This document shows, piece by piece, positions 7,101-12,285 of a DNA stretch of 12,285 nt. The DNA is from DASVDK01 sp036381125 [NCBI: Thermodesulfobacteriota bacterium]. Its GTDB lineage: Bacteria > DASVDK01. The position numbers and the translations under genes were made by a program. The stretch spans positions 1-12,285 of the forward strand of contig DASVDK010000076.1 in the NCBI GenBank assembly GCA_036381125.1, given 5' to 3'. How positions within the stretch are numbered: the first letter of the stretch is position 1; each line of letters opens with the position of its first letter. Below the pieces are notes generated by a model, which was not told the DNA's origin, did no database searches, and saw only the letters and a program-made list of their open reading frames with translations.

Positions 7101-7990
7101 GCGACCCGGTCGTCTACGACCTGCCGCGCGACTACGTCCCCGACGTGATCTACATCGGCAAGGCGTTCGGGACCGCCGGGAGCCGGTCGGGGAAGCTCTA
7201 CCGGCTCCTGCCGCGGGCCGCCGACTTCTCGTCGGTGGAGCTGACGGCGCTCTTCGACCCGGGCGAGCCGGTGCTCGTCAAGCCGACCGCGAGCATGGAC
7301 CGGAACAACCGCCTCTGGATCTACGGCGGCACCGGCCGGTACTTCACCTCGGGGTCGAGCGGCGACGCGGCCGACTCGACCGCGCAGATGCTCTTCGGGC
7401 TCAAGGAAAGCGAGACCAGCCAGCACGGCTGCTGGAACCTGACCGGCTGGCTCGCCTCCTGCCCGGCCGCCCCCATCCCCGTCTCGACCCTCGTCGACGT
7501 GACCGGCGCGAGCGTGGAGGAGGGGGGCGCGCTCACGTGCGGGACCTGCGGGGGGGCGGCGACCGTCGGCGACCTCGTGGCCGGCGTCATCAACGGGGGG
7601 TCGCCGCCGAAGCAGGGGTGGTACATCAAGCTGACGGGGGGCGAGCGCGTGCTCCAGGAGTCGACCGTCATCGGCGGCCTGGTGCTCGCGACGACGTTCA
7701 CGCCGAACACCGACGTCTGCTCGCCGCAGGGCACCAACGCGCTCTACTCGATGTACTACCAGTCGGGGACCGCGTTCACGTCCAGCACCATCGGCCTCGA
7801 CGGGACCACGGTGCGGCGCAAGATCGCCCTCGGACAGGGCATCGCGTCGAAGGTCAACGTGGTCGTGAGCGAGGGAACGGTCACCGGCCTCGTGCAGAGC
7901 AGCACGGGCGAGATCATCCAGGTGCAGGGCATCGGGCTCACCTCGAACATCCGGTCGGGGGTGCGCGCATGGCGCGAGATGAGCGACTAG
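4133..7990 (+). CDS. pilY1: PilY1, type IV pilus tip adhesin / assembly factor
   Basis: The 1285-residue protein has a Sec signal peptide (MFTRR start, hydrophobic core, cleavage likely after AAA at 24). A von Willebrand A-like domain begins with MIDAS motif DNSGS (Asp50-Ser54); a later strand FVILFTDGQPT carries Asp331. The PilY1 hallmark HWDGNFLNWFTMSRLEVTKYV lies between them (around residues 110-130). The C-terminal half is the PilY1 beta-propeller: GDIIYSSPV (692-700), NVVYVGANDGMLHAFNGG (730-747), ELWAFIPQELLPHLKWL (around 782-798), GGWGTVLIGSMRLGGG (from 843). Calcium-type loops are DINGDG (442), DRNGDGVPD (457), DLDGDGVVDDGE (625-636, exact EF-hand spacing) and DLDGDGSTSDPGED (863-876); P. 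aeruginosa PilY1 uses one such loop in the propeller to control extension and retraction. Length is a little above the roughly 1160 residues of the P. aeruginosa protein. It follows the small exported protein by 27 nt and overlaps the next gene by 22 nt. Confidence 0.95.
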   Translation: MFTRRILLGAFTGALLSIAAPAAAQTIEDYSALPPFVASPVTPNVLLIMDNSGSMRQPAYRPSTEPYDPSVKYGGYFNSDLCYDGSTSNGFTVHVPISGAPKPCGATGHWDGNFLNWFTMSRLEVTKYVMMGGKCAPRVAGNCYPGGSLRFESDVSSSEAYFWQETIPAAVMAANTPITTSRCLRRDSTELRVRSGSSCSSGTFTDYPLRVEAFGAEPNGVIQQIGTRARFGLMEFTSSNTANGGKVLSVVGGNTTSMVNAIENTIASTWTPLAESLYEASRYFAQVPPAYANSDYQTNTSNDPYYFQQPDWIPSSQYVPCCKSFVILFTDGQPTKDQNIPSAIRNYAVTALNQSSTGHLDVCSSYYGGSSSDPCVSDGSHYLDDVALWAHTNDLRASTLPVIGGSGKDLPGMQNLTVYTFFAFGSGARILQDAAKAGGFDDINGDGVPGPSSLEWDRNGDGVPDTYFESSDAFAMRERLMAAITDILARSASGTSVSVLATSSGGEGAVYQAYFYPALFDEGREVSWLGFLQGIFIDDQGRLREDTDEDGRLVLTRDRVIQTFFDPLANETRVRRWAVDSSTGEPTGSPETIGLRDLLPIWEAGRELAERDLATSPRTIKTWVDLDGDGVVDDGEFIDFDTANESTLRRYLRAANSTEGTNIIEFIQGSAVTGYRSRQITVRGTKRTWRLGDIIYSSPVSVGAPAERFDLRYRDQSYQAFFEKYKNRRNVVYVGANDGMLHAFNGGFFKKGDDPSTTDREQVWFATTPTGTGSGTPLGAELWAFIPQELLPHLKWLTGENYDKTKHVYYVDGTPRIVDAKIFTEESACTTSGLDSAGCIHPGGWGTVLIGSMRLGGGLIRADLDGDGSTSDPGEDRFRSAYFALDITDPDNADASKRVRLLWVYWDGDLGFSTSWPGIVRSDDTTWYLVFGSGPLSYTGERIASATGPTGNKFTSGASEYGQVYVVDLATGTLVRKMQTDTADRYAFMGDPVVYDLPRDYVPDVIYIGKAFGTAGSRSGKLYRLLPRAADFSSVELTALFDPGEPVLVKPTASMDRNNRLWIYGGTGRYFTSGSSGDAADSTAQMLFGLKESETSQHGCWNLTGWLASCPAAPIPVSTLVDVTGASVEEGGALTCGTCGGAATVGDLVAGVINGGSPPKQGWYIKLTGGERVLQESTVIGGLVLATTFTPNTDVCSPQGTNALYSMYYQSGTAFTSSTIGLDGTTVRRKIALGQGIASKVNVVVSEGTVTGLVQSSTGEIIQVQGIGLTSNIRSGVRAWREMSD

Positions 7991-9060
7991 GACGCCAGGC
8001 CGCGGGCGGCGCGCCGGGCCGCGGCGGCCGGCCGGGGCAGCCGACTCGGCCGGCAGTCGACGCCGCGGCGGAGGCGGCGCGGCGCGAGGCGGGCGGCGGC
8101 CGCAGTCTCCTCGCCGCGGGGGCCGCGGTCCTGGTCGTCGCGGCCGGCGGCTACCTGCTCCTGGGACGGGGGGCGAACCGGCCGCCCTCGGCCGATCCGG
8201 GGGGGGCCGGGGCCGGCCTCGTCGCGCAGGCCGCCGCCGGGCGGCCGGTTCTCACGCGGGTGGACCTCACGTCGCAGATGCCCGATCGCTCGGAGGAGCT
8301 GGCGGCGGTCGTCGAGGCGCGCGACCCCGACGGGGATCCCGTCACCTACGCCTACGAGTGGCTCGTCAACGGCGAGCCGGCCGGCGAGACGGGCGAGCGG
8401 CTGTCGCTCGCCACGTTCGCCCCGGGCGACCGCGTGGCCGTGCGGGTGACCGCCTTCGATGCCGAGGGGCCGGGCGAGACCCGGGTGAGCGCACCGGCGA
8501 TCATCGAGAACCGGCTCCCCGAGCTGACGAGGGTCGACATCGCCCCGACGCCGCCGAAGCCGGGCGAGCCGCTCCGCCTCGAGATCGAGGCCGCCGACCC
8601 GGACGGCGACGAGGTGGCGTACGGGATCGAGTGGCTCGTGAACGACGAGATCGTCGCCGGCGCGGTGGAGCCGGTCCTCGACGGCTCGAAGGTCGTGAGC
8701 GGTGCGCGCATCGTGGCGGTGGTCACGCCGAGGGACCCGTACGGCGAGGGCCCGAAGCGGACGAGCCCCTTCGTCCAGGTCGGCAACCGCGCCCCCGAGA
8801 TCACCTCCGCGCCGCCGGCCGGGCTCGACGGCGACCGATTCCACTACCAGGTCGTCGCCGCCGATCCCGACGGCGACCCGCTCTCGTACCACCTGGAGGA
8901 GGGGCCGGCCGGCATGACGGTCGACCCGAAGACCGGCGCCGTCGAGTGGAGCCCCACGCTCCTTCCCGGCGACACGGCCTCCGTCGCCGTCCGGGCCGAG
9001 GACGGCAAGGGAGGCCAGGCCGTCCAGCGCTTCACCATCCAGACCCGGCAGTCCTCGTAA
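7969..9060 (+). CDS. Membrane-anchored protein with three Ig/cadherin-like domains, coupled to pilY1
   Basis: The 363-residue protein begins at ATG 7969, 22 nt inside the end of pilY1, with GGGG at 7957-7960 as a weak binding site. Residues 1-45 are polar, Ala/Gly/Arg-rich and probably cytoplasmic; residues 46-65 form one transmembrane segment; about 30 linker residues follow. The rest would be periplasmic: domain 1 (about 94-181) and domain 2 (about 185-272) are clear duplicates, each starting LTRVD and sharing AxDPDGDxVxYxxEWLVN (DPDGD at 119-123 and 210-214). Domain 3 (about 275-358) is a putative-Ig/cadherin-like repeat with DPDGDPLSYHL (DPDGD 299-303) and GMTVDPKTGAVEWSPT. Such beta-sandwich domains with acidic DPDGD turns often bind calcium and mediate protein contacts. 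No standard T4P component has this layout; PilY1 coupling suggests a role in handling PilY1 or the pilus at the inner membrane, which is inference. It is the last gene before an inverted repeat and a new promoter. Confidence 0.8.
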   Translation: MARDERLGRQAAGGAPGRGGRPGQPTRPAVDAAAEAARREAGGGRSLLAAGAAVLVVAAGGYLLLGRGANRPPSADPGGAGAGLVAQAAAGRPVLTRVDLTSQMPDRSEELAAVVEARDPDGDPVTYAYEWLVNGEPAGETGERLSLATFAPGDRVAVRVTAFDAEGPGETRVSAPAIIENRLPELTRVDIAPTPPKPGEPLRLEIEAADPDGDEVAYGIEWLVNDEIVAGAVEPVLDGSKVVSGARIVAVVTPRDPYGEGPKRTSPFVQVGNRAPEITSAPPAGLDGDRFHYQVVAADPDGDPLSYHLEEGPAGMTVDPKTGAVEWSPTLLPGDTASVAVRAEDGKGGQAVQRFTIQTRQSS

Positions 9061-9065
9061 CCGAA

Positions 9066-9106
9066 AGCCGGGCGTCCCCACCCGGATCCTGCGGCGACGC
9101 CCGGCT
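9066..9106 (+). terminator. 11-bp perfect inverted repeat ending the pilY1 operon
   Basis: AGCCGGGCGTC (9066-9076) and GACGCCCGGCT (9096-9106) are perfect reverse complements with a 19-nt loop, starting 5 nt after the stop codon of the Ig-domain gene. Position and stability fit a transcription terminator or 3'-end protecting hairpin, but no T-run follows, so it is not a classic intrinsic terminator. The same arms could also serve as a protein-binding palindrome upstream of the next promoter. Confidence 0.55.
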
Positions 9107-9145
9107 GCCGCACCGCGTCACCGACTCTGAAGGAAGGTCAGGCCA

Positions 9146-9168
9146 CCCGAGCCCTCGGGCGTGCGCCC
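9146..9168 (+). promoter_or_regulatory. Overlapping inverted repeats about 60-80 bp upstream of the third promoter
   Basis: CCCGAG-CC-CTCGGG (9146-9159) overlaps GGGCG-TG-CGCCC (9157-9168). With 2-nt centres they read better as protein-binding palindromes than as RNA hairpins. Distance to the -24 element suits an activator site. The rest of the 309-bp gap (9061-9369) holds the inverted repeat at 9066-9106, AAGTCGC at 9188, an A-tract at 9207-9211, the promoter and a leader; no gene is supported there. Confidence 0.25.
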
Positions 9169-9228
9169 GCATACGGAGGGCGAGGCCAAGTCGCCGTCCC
9201 CGCGGGAAAAACGGGCCAATCGGCCGCT

Positions 9229-9244
9229 TGGCTCGCTCCTTGCT
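9229..9244 (+). promoter_or_regulatory. Sigma-54 (RpoN) -24/-12 promoter of the HTH-pilMNOP operon
   Basis: TGGCTCGCTCCTTGCT keeps GG (9230-9231) and GC (9242-9243) 12 bp apart and the same TTGCTCG end as the other two promoters. One base of the -24 box differs from TGGCAC (T for A). The predicted start near 9255 gives a leader of about 115 nt, in contrast with the first two promoters. Confidence 0.65.
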
Positions 9245-9263
9245 CGGCACCCCCGGCGGGACG

Positions 9264-9278
9264 GGTCGGTCTCCGACC
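9264..9278 (+). promoter_or_regulatory. Hairpin/palindrome in the leader of the HTH-pilM operon
   Basis: GGTCGG and CCGACC pair around TCT, immediately after the predicted transcription start. The nearby AT-rich ACAATTACATACAAC (9280-9294) stands out from the GC-rich surroundings. This could be an operator for the HTH protein encoded next, or a 5' mRNA hairpin. Function is inferred from position only. Confidence 0.3.
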
Positions 9279-9369
9279 GACAATTACATACAACTGCGTC
9301 GGCAGATGCGCACGAGTGGCCCGTAAGTGAGGCGCCCGGCGCGAGGACGACCCGGATTCCGGAGGCCCT

Positions 9370-9585
9370 GTGAAGACCAACCTCCAGCGACTCCGCGAAG
9401 ACCTGCTCATGAGCAAGGCCGAGCTGGCCCGCCGCGCCGGCATCTCGCCGATCACCGTCGATCGGATCGAGCGCGGCTACGGCTGCCGGCTCGACACGAT
9501 GCGGAAGATCATCCTGGCGCTCGGGCTCAAGCCCTCGGACCGCGATCGGGTGTTCGGCTCCGGCGGCGCCAACGGCACGAAGTAG
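9370..9585 (+). CDS. Small XRE-family helix-turn-helix regulator
   Basis: The 71-residue protein starts at GTG 9370 behind GGAGG (9361-9365). It is essentially a single Cro/C1-type HTH: first helix at residues 3-13, a helix at about 15-22 (SKAELARRAG), turn GIS, recognition helix SPITVDRIERG (26-36), and closing helices LDTMRKIILALGL (41-53). Most of its length is the DNA-binding fold, with a short Gly-rich tail, so it has no ligand or enzymatic domain. It lies 12 nt before pilM and is presumably co-transcribed with it from the sigma-54 promoter. It might autoregulate this operon or modulate pilin genes; candidate operators are the palindromes in the preceding gap. Specific targets are unknown. 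Confidence 0.85.
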   Translation: MKTNLQRLREDLLMSKAELARRAGISPITVDRIERGYGCRLDTMRKIILALGLKPSDRDRVFGSGGANGTK

Positions 9586-9597
9586 GCGGGAGGCGGG

Positions 9598-10656
9598 ATG
9601 TTCGGCTTCGGCGGCAAGAGGCACCTCGTCGGGCTCGACATCGGGAGCAGCTCCATCAAGCTCCTCGAGCTCAAGGGCGTCCGGGGCGGCTACCAGCTCG
9701 TCCACTTCGGGCACGCGCCGCTGCACGGCGAGGCGATCGTCGAGGGCGCCCTCATGGACGCCGCGGCGGTGGCCGACACCATCCGCTCGCTCGTGCAGGC
9801 GCACAAGGTGAAGACGAAGGACGTGGCCACCTCGGTCTCCGGTCACTCGGTGATCATCAAGAAGATCAGCCTGCCGACGATGAGCGACAAGGAGCTGGCC
9901 GACCAGATCCGCTGGGAGGCGGAGCAGTACATCCCCTTCGACATCAACGACGTGAACCTCGACTTCCAGGTGCTCGACCGCGGCGGGGCGGGCGGCCAGA
10001 TGGAGGTCATGCTCGTCGCGGCCAAGAAGAACATGATCACCGACTACTCGGCGGTGGTCGCCGAGGCGGGGCTCAACCCGGCGGTGGTCGACGTCGACTC
10101 GTTCGCCCTCTCGAACATGTTCGAGGTCAATTACCCCGAGGAGCGCGACCGCACCGTCGCCCTCATCAACATCGGCTGCTCGGTCCTGAACCTCAACGTC
10201 GTCAGGAAGGGGACCGCCGCCTTCAACCGCGACGTGTCGATCGGCGGCAAGCAGTTCACCGAGGAACTGCAGAAGCAGTTCGGCCTCTCCGCCGAGGACG
10301 CCGAGGCGGCCAAGCTCGGCAAGGGGGGCGGCGGCGTGGGCAAGGACGACGTCCTCGCCGCGCTCCAGCCGGTGGCCGGCTCGATCGCCGGCGAGGTCTC
10401 CCGCTCGCTCGACTTCTTCGGCTCGACGGCACCCGACGAGCGGATCTCGAAGATCCTCCTCTCCGGCGGCGCCGCGCGGACGCCCGGCCTCGCCGAGGTG
10501 ATCGCCGAGCGCACCGGCGTGCCGGTCGAGATGGCCAACCCGTTCAAGAAGATCGCCTACGACCCGAAGGTCTTCGACCCCGAGCACATCGAGTACATGG
10601 GGCCGTCCGCCGCGGTCGCGGTGGGGCTGGCCCTCAGGAAGGCGAACGAACGATGA
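9598..10656 (+). CDS. pilM: PilM, actin-like ATPase-fold cytoplasmic component of the T4P alignment complex
   Basis: The 352-residue protein has the usual length for PilM. The actin/FtsA-like nucleotide-binding motifs are visible: phosphate 1 VGLDIGSSSIK (11-21), phosphate 2 region LINIGCS (189-195) and adenosine motif LLSGGAA (287-293). The conserved PilM segment EAEQYIPFDINDVNLDFQVL (107-126) is intact. PilM binds the cytoplasmic N-terminal tail of PilN and links the cytoplasmic motors to the inner-membrane PilN/PilO complex. GGGAGG (9588-9593) precedes the ATG. Its stop overlaps the pilN start as ATGA (10653-10656), so translation is coupled. Confidence 0.96.
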   Translation: MFGFGGKRHLVGLDIGSSSIKLLELKGVRGGYQLVHFGHAPLHGEAIVEGALMDAAAVADTIRSLVQAHKVKTKDVATSVSGHSVIIKKISLPTMSDKELADQIRWEAEQYIPFDINDVNLDFQVLDRGGAGGQMEVMLVAAKKNMITDYSAVVAEAGLNPAVVDVDSFALSNMFEVNYPEERDRTVALINIGCSVLNLNVVRKGTAAFNRDVSIGGKQFTEELQKQFGLSAEDAEAAKLGKGGGGVGKDDVLAALQPVAGSIAGEVSRSLDFFGSTAPDERISKILLSGGAARTPGLAEVIAERTGVPVEMANPFKKIAYDPKVFDPEHIEYMGPSAAVAVGLALRKANER

Positions 10657-11288
10657 TCAGGATCAACCTGCAGACCGCCGGCCAGCGGAAGCAGAGGCGC
10701 CGCGCCGCGGCGGACGCCGGCGGCGGCAGCGGAGCCGTCCTGCCGGCGCTCATGCTGCTCGTGCCGATCGCCGGCGGCGCCGGGGGGTCGTACTACGTGC
10801 ACGCGAACCTGCTCGGGCAGATCGAGGGCGTGCAGGACTCGATCCGGAAGGGCGAGGCCGAGCTGGCGCGGCTCAAGCCGATCCTCGACGAGATCAACCA
10901 GTTCAAGAAGGACCAGGCGCTGCTCGAGAAGAAGCTGGCCGCGATCGACGAGCTGCAGGCCGCCCGCATCGGGCCGGTCCGCGTCTTCGCGGAGCTGGCG
11001 GCCCTCATGCCGCCGCAGGTCTGGGTGACCTCCATCCGCGAGAAGGGCGGCCGCACCACGATCGACGGGCTCGGGCTCGACAGCCAGAGCATCGCGATCT
11101 TCGCGAACGCGCTCGCCCGTTCGCCGTACTTCGCGAACGTCGAGCTGACGGCCGTGGACCAGGCGCAGTACCTCGGCCTCGACGTGAAGAAGTTCAACGT
11201 CACGTGCCGCTTCCAGAACCCGGCGGCGAAGCGCGCCGAGGCACAGGCGACCGCGGCGGGCGGCCAGCCGGCCGGCCGCGCCAGATAG
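10653..11288 (+). CDS. pilN: PilN, inner-membrane component of the T4P alignment complex
   Basis: The 211-residue bitopic protein has a cytoplasmic tail MIRINLQTAGQRKQRRR, one transmembrane segment (about 28-49), a coiled coil (about 52-102) and a periplasmic ferredoxin-like domain (VFAELAALMPPQVWVTSI at 111-128, GLGLDSQSIAIFANALARS at 139-157). PilN pairs with PilO in the periplasm and with PilM through its tail. In most PilN proteins the tail reads INLLP; here INL is kept but LP is replaced by QT. The transmembrane part is interrupted by a Gly-rich stretch. AGGAAGG (10635-10641) lies inside pilM. The C-terminal tail after residue 190 is Ala/Gly-rich. Confidence 0.94.
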   Translation: MIRINLQTAGQRKQRRRAAADAGGGSGAVLPALMLLVPIAGGAGGSYYVHANLLGQIEGVQDSIRKGEAELARLKPILDEINQFKKDQALLEKKLAAIDELQAARIGPVRVFAELAALMPPQVWVTSIREKGGRTTIDGLGLDSQSIAIFANALARSPYFANVELTAVDQAQYLGLDVKKFNVTCRFQNPAAKRAEAQATAAGGQPAGRAR

Positions 11289-11304
11289 CGGGGAGGGACG
11301 ACAG

Positions 11305-11937
11305 GTGGGCAAGCTGCTCGACCAGTTCGCCGCGTTGAGCCTCGGCGTCCGCGCCGCCGTCTCGGCCGGGCTGCTCGTCCTGATCGGCGGCGGCTACTTC
11401 TACTGGCTCTACCTGCCGAAGTCGGCCGAGCTCGACAAGGCCAGGGCCAAGCTCGAGCAGGTCGAGAAGAAGGTCGCCGAGAGCCGCCGGACGGCCGCCC
11501 AGTTGCCGAAGTTCAAGGAAGATGTCCTCCGCCTGAACCAGGAGCTCATCGTGGCGCTGGCGCAGCTCCCGGAGCAGAAGGAGATCCCCGACCTCCTGGC
11601 GCAGGTGTCCCGGGTCGGTCAGGACTCGGGGCTCGCCGTGCTGTCGTTCCGGCCGGGCCCCGAGCGATCGCAGGGGCTCTACGCCGCCATCCCGGTCCAG
11701 ATGAAGGCGACCGGTACGTTCCACCAGCTCCTGGTCTTCTTCGATCGGGTGAGCCGGATGCCGCGAATCGTGACCGTGTCCGACATCTCGATGACCGATC
11801 CGAAGGAGGCCAACGGGCGCTTCCGGCTGAACGCGACGTTCAACGCGACCACCTATCGATTCCTGCCCGACCCGCCGGCCTCGCCGCCGACGAAGCCGGG
11901 CGCGAAGGGCGCGAAGGGGGCGAAGCGTGGCAAGTGA
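11305..11937 (+). CDS. pilO: PilO, inner-membrane component of the T4P alignment complex
   Basis: The 210-residue protein begins at GTG 11305 with GGAGGG (11292-11297) 7 nt upstream. Layout is standard: short cytoplasmic tail, transmembrane segment about 14-36, coiled coil about 38-95, then the periplasmic ferredoxin-like domain containing the PilO signature PVQMKATGTFHQLLVFFDRV (130-149) and RIVTVSDISM (154-163). It forms heterodimers with PilN and binds PilP, coupling the inner-membrane platform to the secretin. The last 12 residues are a Gly-Ala-Lys repeat tail (GAKGAKGAKRGK), whose codons also supply the purine-rich AAGGGGG upstream of the pilP start. It overlaps pilP by 11 nt. Confidence 0.95.
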   Translation: MGKLLDQFAALSLGVRAAVSAGLLVLIGGGYFYWLYLPKSAELDKARAKLEQVEKKVAESRRTAAQLPKFKEDVLRLNQELIVALAQLPEQKEIPDLLAQVSRVGQDSGLAVLSFRPGPERSQGLYAAIPVQMKATGTFHQLLVFFDRVSRMPRIVTVSDISMTDPKEANGRFRLNATFNATTYRFLPDPPASPPTKPGAKGAKGAKRGK

Positions 11938-12285
11938 CGCGATCACTCCTCGACGGCGCGCCGCCGGCCGGCGAGTCGTCCTCGCCGCGCTGACCGCCGC
12001 GGCGGTCGGCCTGTCGGGGTGCGAGCAGATCAAGGCGATCGGCGCCATGGTCGGCCTCGGGGGCGACGAGCCCAGGGCGGCGGCGACGCCGCCGCCGCGC
12101 GCTGCCCGGAAGCCGCCGGCGCGGCCGGCCGTCGCCGCCTCGCCCGGCGGAGTGACGCCCCCGGCGCAGCAGGCGGCCGCGGCCGCATCGCCGGCCGCGT
12201 CGGCCGCGCAGCCGGCGGCCCAGGCGCCGGCCGCCCAGCCGGCGCCGTCCCCCGCGGCGGCGGTGGCTGCCGCCCGGCCGGCGTC
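11927..12285 (+). CDS. pilP: PilP-like lipoprotein, N-terminal part (runs off the right edge)
   Basis: GTG 11927 opens a frame of 119 codons to the window edge, overlapping pilO by 11 nt. A twin-basic N terminus (RRRAAGRR) and hydrophobic stretch lead to lipobox LSGC (Cys32), so this is a lipoprotein signal. After residue 50 the sequence is a long Ala/Pro/Gln-rich linker, as in PilP, where a flexible segment reaches from the inner membrane to the folded domain that binds PilN/PilO and the PilQ secretin. The residue after Cys is Glu, not the Asp that strongly retains lipoproteins in the inner membrane of enterobacteria, so location is not settled by sequence. The folded C-terminal domain is outside the window; the name rests on the lipobox, linker and position after pilO. 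Confidence 0.85.
   Translation, partial: MASDAITPRRRAAGRRVVLAALTAAAVGLSGCEQIKAIGAMVGLGGDEPRAAATPPPRAARKPPARPAVAASPGGVTPPAQQAAAAASPAASAAQPAAQAPAAQPAPSPAAAVAAARPA

Noticed and set aside
4678-7968. Plus-strand alternative frames within pilY1, including the long upstream part of the frame that later encodes the Ig-domain protein
   Set aside because: Compositionally biased Arg/Pro/Gly-rich translations overlapping the well-supported PilY1 domains; the real gene in that frame starts at 7969.
9161-9373. Small frame of about 70 codons in the gap before the HTH gene
   Set aside because: It runs through the third promoter and leader palindrome, has no ribosome binding site and no domain.
9327-10652. 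Upstream part of the long frame that ends with pilN
   Set aside because: It is out of frame with HTH and pilM and gives Arg-rich shadow sequence; pilN begins at the ATGA overlap at 10653.
1-12285. CRISPR arrays, tRNA/rRNA genes, insertion sequences, attachment sites
   Set aside because: No spaced repeats, tRNA-like folds, transposase-like proteins or terminal inverted repeats were seen on either strand.

Overview
The window is one continuous plus-strand block of type IV pilus (T4P) biogenesis genes from a very GC-rich bacterium (about 70% G+C judged by eye). It has strong GC-ending codon bias and mixed ATG/GTG/TTG starts. The gene content (NtrC-type regulator, fimT/pilV/pilW/pilX/pilY1 minor pilin operon, pilMNOP) fits a Gram-negative phylum such as Desulfobacterota, Myxococcota, Methylomirabilota/Rokubacteria or a related lineage. 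No taxonomic marker is present, so I do not go further.

Layout. (1) Positions 1-52: the last 16 codons of an upstream gene, probably the Fis-type DNA-binding end of a PilR-like sigma-54 activator. (2) 227-1006: a stand-alone PilW/GspJ-like prepilin with its own -24/-12 promoter at 195-210. (3) 1254-9060: a tightly packed operon behind a second -24/-12 promoter (1226-1241): fimT/gspH-like, pilV, pilW, pilX, a small secreted protein of unknown function, pilY1, and a membrane-anchored protein with three Ig/cadherin-like domains. An 11-bp perfect inverted repeat follows at 9066-9106. (4) 9370 to the right edge: a third -24/-12 promoter (9229-9244) with a leader of about 115 nt, then a 71-residue XRE-type HTH protein, pilM, pilN, pilO and the first 119 codons of a pilP-like lipoprotein. 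pilQ would be expected next but lies outside the window.

How the parts work together. The minor pilins, PilX and PilY1 would form the priming and tip complex of the pilus. PilM (cytoplasmic), PilN and PilO (inner membrane) and PilP (lipoprotein) form the alignment subcomplex linking the motor platform to the outer-membrane secretin. All three transcription units carry a recognisable sigma-54 element of identical geometry, directly downstream of a gene end that looks like a sigma-54 activator, so a shared PilR/RpoN regulon is the simplest reading.

The least ordinary points are: two sigma-54 promoters so close to the only usable start codons that the mRNAs would be nearly leaderless; the Ig-domain membrane protein translationally coupled to pilY1; the small exported protein before pilY1; and EF-hand-like loops in both a minor pilin and PilY1. 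I found no RNA genes, CRISPR arrays, insertion sequences or other mobile elements. The core of the window is a recognisable T4P locus, not a wholly new system.
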